A program made the translations under genes and the position numbers. Below the pieces are notes generated by a model. The model was given only the letters and a program-made list of their open reading frames with translations, was not told the origin of the DNA and did no database searches. This document shows, in pieces, positions 22,078-33,987 of a stretch of 64,000 nucleotides of DNA; position 1 is the stretch's first letter, and each line of letters begins with the position of its first letter. This DNA comes from Clonostachys chloroleuca (Eukaryota > Ascomycota > Sordariomycetes > Hypocreales > Bionectriaceae), in assembly GCA_037952775.1 (NCBI GenBank), contig JBANAY010000003.1, forward strand, positions 20,770,001-20,834,000, in the 5' to 3' direction.

Positions 22078-25000
22078 AGGGAAGGCGGCCAAGCTGGTAC
22101 ATCAGTTGGGGTAGGGCGCTTGGTCAGGACCGTGGACGGCCGACCATGATGATGTGCGCTGGATAATCCCCTTAAGCATGATTCATTATATTTATTCACT
22201 GGCCTTTCGGAGGCTATTATCACTTATTCGGCACGGTTCATTTTCTTTTTTTCCTTTTCTTATTTTCTTCTACATTTATCCCCATTGAAAGAGGGAGTTT
22301 TGATAGCGTTGGCTCCTCATACGTATACACTACGTATCAAATAACGGAAATTTTTTCAATATCAATCTTCTGATGCCATGTACATTGTGAGGTACTAAGC
22401 ATTCTGCATGGACCATAGAGCATGTGCTTGGTAAACACGGGATGGAATTGCAACAAAGTTCACTCTCGTATCAATTGCTTAACAAACTCACATTCGGTGC
22501 CACGTCTCGCACGAATTCTGCTGATCCGTGTTTATTCCGGACACACATGCATTTGGTAGTTCGAGGATTTACATACTAAAGCAGCGGCGAGTGCTCTCCA
22601 TCGCTGTTGAGTGTGTGGGTTTCACCTGTCTCAGTCAGACACATTGCCCGCTCAATACGTATTTTGGTATGGCTCCGACGATCCACGGTGGCGAAAGGGT
22701 CTATCAGACTAGATCGGCTTGATTAGTGTGAAAATGGAATTGACAGCTGGCTTTCTTTTTTTCGATGAAAAAGGGATGGGCAAATGGGATATCGGTCATC
22801 TGGATAAGATCTTCACAAAGAGGAGGGCGAGTTATTCCAGTAGCGGCCATCCATTTGGAATATCAATCCCGGTCGACAATCGTTCGCTGATCCCATGTCG
22901 ATCGAATACCTTAGGTACTTTGCCTCATCTGACACATGCGTAGAGGTCCGTCCAAGCCCTCAACGAAATTTAATTTGGGCTAGATACACTTGCCCTTAAC
23001 TTGTTGCCATACCGTTTGGGTAGGTACTAATTCCGTATCAATCTTGTGATGCAAGGCGCGTGCCTCTCATCACAGCCTTGGCACACCTGCACGCGTGTAC
23101 GCTTATTGAGTCAGCCCGCCTATGGCCTGCCTTGCCCGGTAGGGGAGGGCACCAACAAGGCGTCCGTCGCCTTGTGGTCACACTCACAAAGTCGCTGCAC
23201 ATCTACAAGAAGCCCAAACCCACCTCGGGGCAGATTGGCCGACGAAGAGACTGCGTCTCATTAAAGAACAGGATTTGGCCCTGTTTGAACCAGAAAAAGC
23301 AGGGATCATGGGTGTTAGAAACCCGTCCATTCTCCCGCTACCCTAGAGGTGTATCCTTTGTGACGCCGCATTAGCAGGTAAAGCTCAAAGGTAGATGCCG
23401 TCTGCTGATAATCTTATTGGTGGGTGTCCGCCAAAGAAATTCGCATATTTGGTGAATTACGCTTTCGACACCGTGTTCTAGTGTGTGGGTATTTCAAATT
23501 AACTGAAATCTGTTGGGCATGGGTTTTCATCACGCGTAATGAAGTTTGTTGTCAGCATCCAACTACGGCAAAGCTCAAGAACCAAACCCCTTGACCCTTA
23601 AGCTAAAATAAAATTTTACATGTTAGGATTTTCGTATTGTAGCTATTGCTTGTGACTTTGTCGGCAGGTCAGCACCCTTATCAGTGAGGTGTGCCAGATA
23701 CGAGAGGTTCTTTGTTATCTCACACAATGTGTGGCCCCAGCCTCACACAGGGACCGTAGAACAGTTATAAATTGGAAAAATTCTCCACAAGAATATGTAT
23801 ACGAGCATGCCATGGTAGTCGATACCCGCCAAGTAGATAAGCGTAGCTTCATCCACTGCCCACCTCATTATTTACTTTATATCTTCCCACTCTCATTTCT
23901 CTTCTGCCTGGGCTCTCTGTGTGATTGATGAGGTGGCTGTAGGCGCCACAACTTTTTAGTGACGTCCGTCAGTGGATACCAGCCTGGTCTGCCCTGTGTG
24001 TAGTAATTAGTGGTGCTCGCTGAAATAGCTCCCGAGGCGGCCGTGTCCATGCCAGCCAACCAAAAATAACTTCCGCGGAAGTGGCGGCGCCAGCTCTATT
24101 AATCAAGGGGACAGCAGGACAGAGTTTGTACCTGCTTTGGCGCTGGAACTGTTATCTCATCAAGGGAGAATTTGAGCCAGTACATGGGCCAAGTCTCCAT
24201 GTGGTACCATACCGCCTGTCCACCAAATCTCAGGTTGCTTGGCTGTGCATCTTGCTAGAAGAAGTGTACCCGATTTGATCGATACCTGAAGGCAGGTACC
24301 CTTCCGCATGATAAGAGGCAGACGCTATTAGAACGCCTGGAAGGTGCGCGGCTGTCAGCTCTGACCGCACACGTTAGACACCACATGACCTCACAAAGCA
24401 CTGCCCTGGTACTTTCATACTTGAAGGTGCTTGTATAAAAATTCTCCGGCGCGTTACGCATCTACCTGGGCTGTGACGGCGCTTTGTGGGCGCTGGACGC
24501 CAGCTGTTACAGCAGCCCACTGTTGATATCCAGGACTGAGGAAGGCAGACAGTGCATCATCGACACGGTGCTGCCTCCCCACTCCGCCGCACCATGCACC
24601 ATGCACTTGCCCCGCCCGCTCCCATTTGTCTTCCTTCAGCTTGAGGAATCGCAGATGGGTGTTGCGTGCTGCGTGCATATGTACTCGCATTGCGTCGTGA
24701 CCTTGATTGCACTGCTCGCCTTACACCGCTGTGGATAGCACGAGAAACGTAATCCCGCAGGCTACGTCAGGCCATGGCCTCCCAGGCAACAGGCCAGAGG
24801 CAGCCTTCCGTGCATACCTGACATACAAATACGTTACACATTGTTGGAAATCAATCCATCAGGACAAGGATCCGCAACAGGGCATCGAAACCGATGGAGA
24901 CAGTCTTGTCTCTTTGCGCCTTCGTCGGGACACCACCACCCATTGAATAAGATAACGGGGCATCGGGCCTAGCATCTCTCGTACGAGTCCATGTCCGAAG

Positions 25001-25972
25001 CGCTTGCACAGCTTGCCTTATTACCACACAGCCAGGTCCTGTCCCTGGCAAGGGTCCTACTTCACGCTTGTTTCCGCTCCTTGTCCTTCCCCAACAACGA
25101 ACCCGATCACACCCAGCTTATTCTTCTTCCCAAGCGCCTTCCTGTTTCTTCCTCTTCCTTCACGTCCGCTCACTCACGCTGCATTACTACCAAACCTTCT
25201 CCTTACCCCATATTCCACGACCCCGTTGCTCTTCTACCTCTTCTTTCGGGATCTCCTACATCCCAGTCTCATTCTGGCAGCGGACTACAATAAATGGGAT
25301 CAGAAGGAGGACAGCCTTTCTTCCCAGGAGCGTGCAGTCTCACCCACCCTCTTCTGCCTCCCACCATCCATCACAGATACAATACACAACTTTTAAGCGA
25401 CTGATGGATTCCTACTCACGAAAAGAGATTCACCTCGCCTCATAATTGCATTCATTCCCGTATTCGTTTCCTACGCCCGGCTAGCTGCACACAGGCAGAC
25501 CCTGATATGCTGTGGGTAGGACGTTAAGTGGCCCGGCTCGGATTGCCCCATTTGTGACAGCCAGGTGCATCACATTGATCATCTATACCATTCAAGCCGC
25601 GAGAGGGCATCGTCAGTCGATCAAGGATCCCAGTGTTTGCGGAGCAGCCCTCACAGAGGCTGCAGTCTCCCGGGCACAGTTGCCGCCTCACCCCTACCTA
25701 TCCAAGCAGCATCGCTTCAACAGCCGGCTATGTGCATGTCGGGAGAAATTACCACAGCTAAACGGGCAAATTTTAATCATCATCCGTCCCAGCAGGCCAG
25801 TCCTCTGGGCAACAATCAATTCAAACACGATCTCGAAGAGAAGCGCCAGGATATACTTTAAGATCCTGTGTCTCCTAACTTATAGCTGCCCAATTGATGC
25901 TTCTTGCACCTCACTGTCATTTAAAACAGGAAGACCTTGGGAGAGCATTTTCTCCTCCCTTTAACAGCGACA
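22078..25972. other. long gene-poor stretch ending in a CT-rich leader
   Basis: About 3.9 kb. From 22078 to about 25000 nothing recognisable is present. From 25050 to 25450 the plus strand is strongly pyrimidine-rich, which looks like a promoter or long 5' leader of the gene at 25973; several short upstream open frames lie between it and that ATG. No RNA gene was recognised. Confidence 0.45.
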
Positions 25973-27694
25973 ATGTCGGGCTTCCCACGTTCTTTCAAGC
26001 CTCATTCTTACCTCTCTTCATACCGGCGTCCTACCATGCCCGGTCGCACTTTATCTGCATCATCCGAGAAGTCTGATGACGGTGGCGAGCACGCAACAAT
26101 ATCCGGCCAGACTACTCCAACATGGCTTCCAAATCAACCTTATCGCCGTTATGGTACGCCTCCGATTTCCCACACGGTGGGAAGCGCCCCGGGTACCATG
26201 TCGACTAGACTGGCTCCGACAGCCGACTCAAGTACCAGCGAGCAAGTGTCAACTCGTTGTAAGTGGCCCGATGTTTCCTCTCGCCCCCTCCCCATTTCAT
26301 CCTCCCCTTTCGTTTCAAGTTTTGTTTTCCCATGCACTACCTTACTTCTGCTACAAACGGTACGTGGACAACCTTGATGGAAGAGCCAGCCGCGCAATTC
26401 GCGAGGAGGGTTCTCTTCCCCCACCCTTAGAAAAGGGCCAGGGATGGCACACTACTTATGTGTGTATCTCCTGCTACCCGTTGCGTTGCAACGCAAGCGG
26501 GAAGGGAGGAGGGATTTGGAGGGGCTAGGCCAAGCCAACCGACGGCATTACGCCACTTGCCTCGCTGTCCCCGCAATTCCTGACACGATCATCGTGGGGT
26601 AACCCTCTTCTTCTGGCTGGCCACCACATGTCATATCACCCAGGGTGATGATCGTGTTTCTCGGCCTATTAGATGCTGACATCCCCCCTCCGTCTGCATG
26701 ATTTTATTACACTAGCCCTTTGCTTCGTCTTGGCCCCTCTGCTGGCTAAGATATAAGAACACCTATCCCTAGGCGTTATCAATCCTCATTCTCTGATCTG
26801 CACTGACACTTATTTTTTTGCGGTCCTAAGCTACCGACACAGGAAGTGGGCCTATTGCTATCGACATACCGCGTATCAAACGGATTACTTCGACGTCAGT
26901 TTACACCCCACCTGAGCCACTTTCTGCACGAGGTGATTTGCCTGGGTAGGTTCTTATCTCTGGCGAATTTCGCCATGTTTGTCTTGGGCTCATTGGGCAT
27001 TTTCTCACACTTAATCGACAGAGGATACTTCCCTATGCATGAGGATCCCAAGACGAGAGTTCATCGTCCTCATCCATTTCACAGCCAAGATCGCCAGAGC
27101 GTACGAGATCTGACCCTTGCCGACTTCTCAGCCCGCCCCGAAGGGAGTAGTGCCACCAAAAAAATGTCCTCCAGCATGTCAACGCGCAATAGTATCCCGG
27201 TTGCATCCTATTTACCCACGGGATGTCATGACACACCACTTCCCATGGGGAAGTATTACCCGTCAAACTACGAAAATCAACAGAAGGCCCACGTGAGCAG
27301 GACCAGGTCTGCCACGGTTTCGTCCACCTCATCCAAATCCAGAGACCAACTCGAACCTTTCATCAACAGTTCACCGACATCGAACTCGGCCCACGACCCT
27401 GATGTTCGTCGCAAACTTCAGCTCCAACAATATCAGCGCGATATGATTGCTCAGGCTTCTTTGGCTGCGAGTGAACTTCTATCCTCAAGCGGGCACGGCA
27501 GATCTGGGCCTCCCAAACTGGGAAATCTACCAGGAAAGGCCCTCAGTTTCGGCCCTCCATTTCACAACCCCTCCGCCCCGAAGTTGCACCCGTTAGGCAG
27601 TCCCGGCCCAGTGACACCCATGGATCTCGAATCTTCACGAGGCGGTAATGGCTATTTCGAGATGAGCCAAGGGGATAACCGTGTGCAGAAATAA
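25973..27694 (+). CDS. conserved disordered protein of unknown function, three exons
   Basis: Exons 25973-26258, 26831-26932 and 27024-27694 join in phase to 352 residues. The protein is Ser/Pro/Thr-rich and largely disordered. Features: an N-terminal basic stretch with SSEKSDDGGE, a middle IDIPRIKRI...YTPPEPLSARGYFP segment that crosses both junctions, GKYYPSNYE, a Gln-rich helix before RDMIAQASLAA (about residues 265-285), and a C-terminal LHPLGSPGPVTPMDLE motif that looks like a proline-directed phosphorylation site. The first intron (26259-26830, 572 bases) is ten times longer than the others here. I do not recognise a function; I expect homologues in related moulds. The ATG at 25973 was chosen as the first in frame. 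Confidence 0.7.
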
Positions 27695-28424
27695 TGAACA
27701 AACCGGCTACCTGAATATTTCTTTCAGGTACTGGATATTGTACTCTTGCATTAAGGTGCGGACAGTTGGAGGGCAGAGTTGATACATTATGCTCTTCCCT
27801 CAAGTGTTGGGGCAATCCTTTTATGGGCTTTCGCATTTTATTTGTTTGGAGGCAATCTATCTGATTTATTTGAGCATGGCTTTAGCCTGGAGTTAGAGAG
27901 CAAGGGAGCATGGCTAGGGCGTGGCGTTTGGTAGCATCTTATATTTGGACCAACATTTGGCACTGGGCAAGATTTGTACTTGCATGGCCTGATCAGCAAC
28001 ACATACAAATGGCCTACTAGACGAATCAAACATGGTATTCCACGAGAAATAAAATAGAATGTGTATAGATATTTATGCCTCAAAATTGTCTCCATCAATC
28101 ATGATTACTCGCACGAGGAAGGCGCATGTGAGTCGCCCATCCTCGGCCGTTTGACAAACGCGGAAGTTGCATTCCATGGAGAAGATATTACATCATATGT
28201 GGTGTGGGTCAGCTGATGACGGACCCTCTAGCGGTGTCATCAAAATCACGTGAATTGGCGTAGCAGCATCCAGGCACGTCGCGTGTAGGGCGCGTTGACT
28301 CCAGTGTCGTGTCTCTCTTACCATCCCACCATCCCACTATCGACACACTCAGAGTCAAACCCCGATTATCGATCGTAGCCCAAGCGAATCCGCGGCTTGG
28401 GGCCCAAGCATACCATATGTCGCC
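27695..28424. other. intergenic before DUF2439 protein
   Basis: 730 bases, nothing recognised. It contains the promoter of the gene at 28425. Confidence 0.5.
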
Positions 28425-31357
28425 ATGGCGTCGAGCCTCCAGACCCGGGTCGTCCAAAGACCGCCTGCCCGCCAAGCCACAACGACCGCGCCCGTTCACG
28501 AATTTATCTGCCTCTTCACTCACGACTTGAAGCGAAAGAACCAGAAAAGATGGCAAGATGGGAAGCTCAAGTTCCACACCTACAACAAGCGGATAGTTGT
28601 GCACGATAACAAGGGAAATCACATCGGTGACAGTCATTGGCCAGGAAATCAGGAAGACATGGTTGATGGCGAAGAGTTCACACTGGACCGAGGATCTGCT
28701 CTCGTGCAAGTATGTGAGCAAGTCGGGACGACTGAGCATGACTTGGGCGAACTGGTGGACAAGAGGGTCAAGGAAGTCGAGGCCCGGAGAATGAGGATAG
28801 CAGCTCAGCCTTCGAGCGCGAGCCACCCGCACCAAACGCCCCGACCGACCGACAACGTGCAATTTCAGCGCCCGCTAAGTGCGATCATGACCCCCAGCCG
28901 AATTGGGAGGTCTGTCATGCCACGCCAATCGCCCTACGAGGTTCGTCGATCCGAGCAGCAGGAACAAGAGCAAGGTGCGACCGAAAGACCTGCGAAGAGA
29001 CGAAAGCGAAGCGTGTCGCCCCCGGTGAAGAGTGGTCATGCGCGGGGACTGTTTGGTACGCAACTTTGTTTTTCGAATCCGTTGGCTAGTACGTCGGTAG
29101 CACGGATCCGGGCCCTGCGAGATCAAGCGACAATCAGGCGTGAGCAACAGAAGGAGCGTTTAGTCTCATCAGTCGAGGAGGAACCCTCATCCGATAAGAT
29201 TATACAAGAAAAGCCTCGGGAGGGTGAAGAGGAGCATGGACAGGTTTCCGCGGACGCGTCAGACGCTCATGCGAGGAAGCTTGGTGGTCCAGAGCCTGAA
29301 CGGGCTACCGCCACCAAACAAGCCCGCTTACGATTGAAGTCGCTCGATATTCAAGCCAAACGAAAGGTTCAAAATACGGACGCGACATGGGGGTTCCTAA
29401 CGTGGCCACCAATGTTGATCCTTGGGGCCCAGAGCTATGTCAAGAAGATATACCTCCACGAAAGAAGCCTCGCCCAATTGAAGCGACTGAGCCATCCGAA
29501 ACCGAAGAAGCTGAGGCTCCCAAAACCTCAGTTCTACAAAGCCGTGCTCCAAATAGATTGGCCCCTACCAAGCTTTCCCGGGTCACTCCTTCGCTTCATT
29601 CGATTACGAAAAGAGTCGAAGAACAAGAGGACGAAGTGGTTTGCCTTGAGGCAAGACCGAAAGCTACAAGGCCAACCAAATCGGCGACTGAATCGACCAA
29701 GAAAACACAGCCAACTGTCAAATTCGGCGATGAAGCACCCAAAACTGACCAACTCAAGACCACAAAACGCTTGCCCACAGTCCAAAGCCAGGACTTTCCG
29801 ATCGCTGTGGATGACGAGTCCGAACCCACACCTGACAAACCTCAACCACGCACCGCGCTACGGATTAAATCGAGAAGGAAAAGGGGTTTGATGATGTTGG
29901 CAGAAAAGAAGGCAGCTACCAAACCAGTCGAGCGCTCTCCAAGCCCACCGCCGCCTAAGGACAAAGATGATCTACCAACCGGGGGAGAGAGCTTTGAGCA
30001 GTGGCTCGGCGAAGAACTTCCCTTGGATGACAGTGAAAGTAATCTTGCCACGGAAAATGCCAATGAGTGCACTGAAGTCGAGAAGCCCCCGGAAGAAAAA
30101 GAGACAGACGGTACCCGGAAGCCCTCCCAAGTTGACAAGGCGGTCAACTCAGAGCAGGAGGAAAAACAACCTACGCCGGAGCCTGACCGTACCGAGGAAA
30201 TCGCAAACATTTCAACAGAAGATGAGATCAGGCCTACAGAAGATGAAATCCAGCCTACGGAAGTAGATGACCATGATTTGGAAGACGCAATCGCACACGC
30301 GGAGAAGGAGGAACCAAACCCCAAAATAGACACAACAAGCGATCCTGACCCGGAAAGCGCCAGCCACGCTGTCCATGTTGAGCACAAGGAAGCTCAAGAT
30401 CCGGCCCTCTGTTCTTCGGGCGAGAGTGACGCGCCACAACCACGACGGACGAGAAGAGAGAAGCAACCACGAGCTAAATGGGCGCCAGAAGAAAGCCCGC
30501 CAAAAGAAATGCCACAGAGTAGCCCAGAGTGGAGCAATGACGATTCAGAAGAGTGCGACGAGCCACAACCACGACAAACGAGAAAAGAGAAACAACCACG
30601 AGCTGAAAGCACGCCAAAAGAAATGCCGCAGAGTAGCCCAGAGTGGAATAAGGACGATTCAGGAAACAGCGACGATTGTCAGGGGCCAGCTCCAACAACC
30701 AAGCAACAGGTTCGCACCAGGGTGGCTCCAGCGAGAAGTAAGAAGCAAAACCAGGCAAAGTTCACAGGTCCTCAAATCACGAGAATGTCGCGTAAGAGCA
30801 TCAAAAGCAAGGAAATAATTGGGTTCAAACTACCAAGTGAGAACAACTCAATTCCAAACGCATATGTCTCTGCTGTTGGCCGTATCGATTTGCAGGAAGA
30901 TGTTCCCTCAGCCACCTTGCATCGGTCATTGTCATTAGAGGGTGAATCCCCGCCCGTTGAGCAGCAGGCCATCAAAAGAGCTGAACCGCCAAGGCTAGTG
31001 CGCCAGCAGAGCGATCCGCAACCCAAAGGCCGGCTGGTTAATCCGGCCACCCGAGGGAAGAAGGCGGCCAGCAAAGCGGACGCTGCAGGCCAGATACTTC
31101 AAACACTGGTACCATTCGATCCCGTCACTCGTCCCATAGGCGCCCCTGTGTTGGTGAAAGAGAGAAAGAAAGTAGCAGCACCTGAGGCTGCTCCATCTCG
31201 TGACAGCAAAGGGCCCGCGCAGACACTCCCAGGGCAGACACTCCCAGGGCAGACACTCCCAGGGTTCAGCAAGGCCAATGGGGGTGCTTGGAGCAGACAT
31301 GCGGAAGACCTTCTTGGAATGACACGGCCAAATACCGGCGGCCCATCACGGATTTAA
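28425..31357 (+). CDS. DUF2439 protein, ZGRF1/Mte1/Dbl2-like, apparent frameshift
   Basis: About 977-residue nuclear protein. The N-terminus (residues about 23-95) carries the DUF2439 module (FICLFTHDLKRKNQKRWQDG ... HDNKGNHIGDSHW) shared by human ZGRF1, yeast Mte1 and fission-yeast Dbl2, which bind recombination helicases or D-loops during DNA repair. The rest is highly charged and disordered, with basic patches (RPAKRRKRS) and a duplicated block ending KEMPQSSPEW (DNA 30427-30550 and 30557-30663) plus three GQTLP units at 31220-31264. The zinc finger and helicase of animal ZGRF1 are absent, as in fungi. The frame shifts at 29389-29393: one more G in the run links DATWG to VPNVATNVDP. No intron of normal size fits, so a sequence error or strain-specific lesion is likely. 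Confidence 0.8.
30427..30663 (+). repeat. in-frame tandem duplication in the DUF2439 gene
   Basis: Two diverged copies of about 110-125 bases, each coding a Pro/Gln/Arg-rich block that ends in KEMPQSSPEW. They sit in the disordered region. Confidence 0.8.
31220..31264 (+). repeat. three 15-base units near the 3' end of the DUF2439 gene
   Basis: Three perfect consecutive copies of CAGACACTCCCAGGG, coding QTLPG each time. Confidence 0.85.
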
Positions 31358-33987
31358 TGTATGTAATGACACGATGAATGATACCCCTCTTAACATAACA
31401 TGGCATGAGGTACAATCACCGTAGATGAACAGGTATCAAGTGAACCTTTGGCAAGAATTGATCCCATCTCTCCACGTCGTTCAAAGCAGATCTCAAGTGC
31501 CTAGGCACAATCACCCCATTCTATCAATGGGCAGCCTTCCAATGCAATTCCCCCTCTCCAAGTCTCGTAAATATTGGGTAGATATAACAAAACAATGCGT
31601 GGTGATTGCGTCGATTGGCACATAGACAAGAGATAAAAGTTTATTTGCCGGGAGACTCTACCTTATACTGCTTGGTTGAAGCTGGGCATATGCGACAAAG
31701 CTCATCAAGTGACAATCAATGCGAAGCAATTACCAGACGCCTTCTGGGCCAGCTTCCGAGAGTTTCCTCGCAATTCAGATTGACCTGCTTCTGGAAGGGA
31801 AAGTATGTGAGGTAAGAAAACAAAAAGTCTTGAGGGTCATCCCGAAAGCTTAAAAGAAGGTTCACGCCTAGATTTCTGCATCTATAGTCACAAACTCACT
31901 TGATGGCCCTAACTCATTCACCTGAAACTCTATCTAGAACATTGAGAGCTTCACATGTCCGCGATGTAGATCGATAAAGGTCGTCAATTGGTCTAGCTTC
32001 ATTTATTTTCCATCTCACGCCCAAATGATACAACCATCGGCAATGGTGGCTTTGCTGCCAGCGATGAATTGGAGCCAGGCTTTTTGGGACACTGACTTAT
32101 CTGTGCCTGGTGGACCTCGGAGAAATTACTAATGCTCCAGCTAGCGTTACCACTGCCTGCAACCGTTGAAGCTCAGCGGCTGCCAACCAGGTTGAGTTAG
32201 TTGGTAATTTTACAGTTGGCTGTTAGTGGTGGCTGAGGTGTGGTGCAGCGCGCAGGTGTGGCGGTGCTAGGTGAGGCATTCTCCTACAATTGCGCCAACA
32301 CCAACGCCAACTGAGAGAGATATTGGTGTTTAATTTGCACCTATAGTTCCTTTGCAGGCGGTACATGGCCATATGGGAATATTGTCGGCCTATCTTGTGG
32401 TTGCAAGTAGTTAATCAAATTGAACTCTTCCTACAAGTGGCATGTGATTTATAGAACATGTCAAAAAGCACCAAACTGACGTAGTCAGAGGCTCAATATA
32501 TTCCTCGGACCTTACTCGAAAATTAATGTACACTACAAAGCAAGCAGAAACAAAAAGAACTTAAGAACTACCGAGGTACCATAATGAAGCCATTTGACCT
32601 CTGGATACTCCTCCAACACCTCTGTGCTGACTGCCAGACTACCTAACTTTGGCAAAGTTTAGGGTAGCGTGTCGAATTGAGTAAGCAGTCAATACCACGA
32701 GTTGACCGTTCTGCAACAATAAGCCGGCCACCACATTTGGAAAAGAGTGCGATTCGAAGAATACAACAGTAATTGTAGGCAGCCAACATCTACCCACCCT
32801 CATCGAATTGCTTGGGTCAGCGTGGTTGGCTTCAGGCATTAGTATGCACATGACAGCAATCGACATGAAGGGCGCTAGGAAGTGGCCCTCTGTGCGAAGG
32901 AATATAAAGAGGACAGGTCCCCCTCTCACTTCCTGGAGGAACCTGCACCTCACAGCGCCGGAATCCGGTTCATTTCCTCGTAGATCCGCCTTGATTAAAA
33001 AAGTCCCGTAGTTTGACTGGCCTAGGCTGGAGGCAAAAGGACCCGCCTGCCTTACCGAGAGTCGCGCCGTCGAGTCCTCAGTGCTGGATTCTGGGGATGG
33101 TGGTGTCTGATGTTCCATCAGCGTGAGGATGATTGAGTCACAGATGCAGGATGGCCCGTGCTGAAGCCCTAATTTGGCCAATGATGGGCCTTCTGCCTCG
33201 CCGAAGCTCCAAGGGGCCTCTGCATGAGGTGGGGCAATTCCAGCCAGTGAGGAGCCGGCGATGGCCAGATCAGCCGAGAATGCCGGCCGCTGGTTGGCCA
33301 GAGCGCACTACCCCTGTCGTTAGCGCTAGACCTATTTGAGCACGCCGAAAGACTCTGTGGGAGTCCCCTTTGGCACTCCACTCGGCCTGCTGCGCCATGC
33401 GCGAGGCTCTTGCTGACGCCTTGGTGGTAACAATACTGAAATACCGGCCATGACTCCCTCCCGACATCAGCCTGAGGTTTCCTCTCTACTCTTCGATTTC
33501 TTGGTCTCACCATTTTCCACCATATCGCGAGTCGATTTGACCCTCGTTTCTCTCTAGAGACCTGCCCCATACTCTCCCCAGCTCACCTGGCTGTGTTGTA
33601 GAAGCCCCAGTCCAGCTTGCCCAATCCCACCCCAATTGGCGCAAACGACTGGCTGTCTTCTGCTCTTGAGTCCATACCCCGATTCCAATCTCAATTGCAA
33701 TCCCCACTATTCCCCAGCATCCGTTCTTCGAGCTGGATCACCTTTGCAGCTTCACGCGCACCCCAACGTCCGCGACACCGGACGTCCCAGACTCTTCGCC
33801 CCCGTAGTCAGACTCCTCTTGAATCCGCATCTCGGGTTCAATCGTTCTTGACGTAAGTCAACTAAGTGCGGCCCGCATGGGCAATACCTGGACTCGCCTC
33901 GTCTTACATTGAACCAGATAACCAGTCGGGCACTCCCTCACCATTTTCTCTCAACGCCCTTCTCGGTTTACCGTTCACGAAAGCGTA
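31358..33987. other. long intergenic stretch before the half-zinc-cluster gene
   Basis: About 2.6 kb. 31358-33400 has only short frames and no recognised gene. From 33460 to 33985 the sequence is pyrimidine-rich and probably a long leader; a possible leader intron starts with GTAAGT at 33852. Confidence 0.45.

Noticed and set aside
25004..25445. Overlapping plus-strand frames rich in Pro, Ser, Leu and Phe
   Set aside because: They follow from the pyrimidine-rich leader; all three frames are open together.
29389..29440. A roughly 40-base intron explaining the DUF2439 frame change
   Set aside because: Too short, poor donor (GTTCCT) and wrong phase; one missing G explains the change better.
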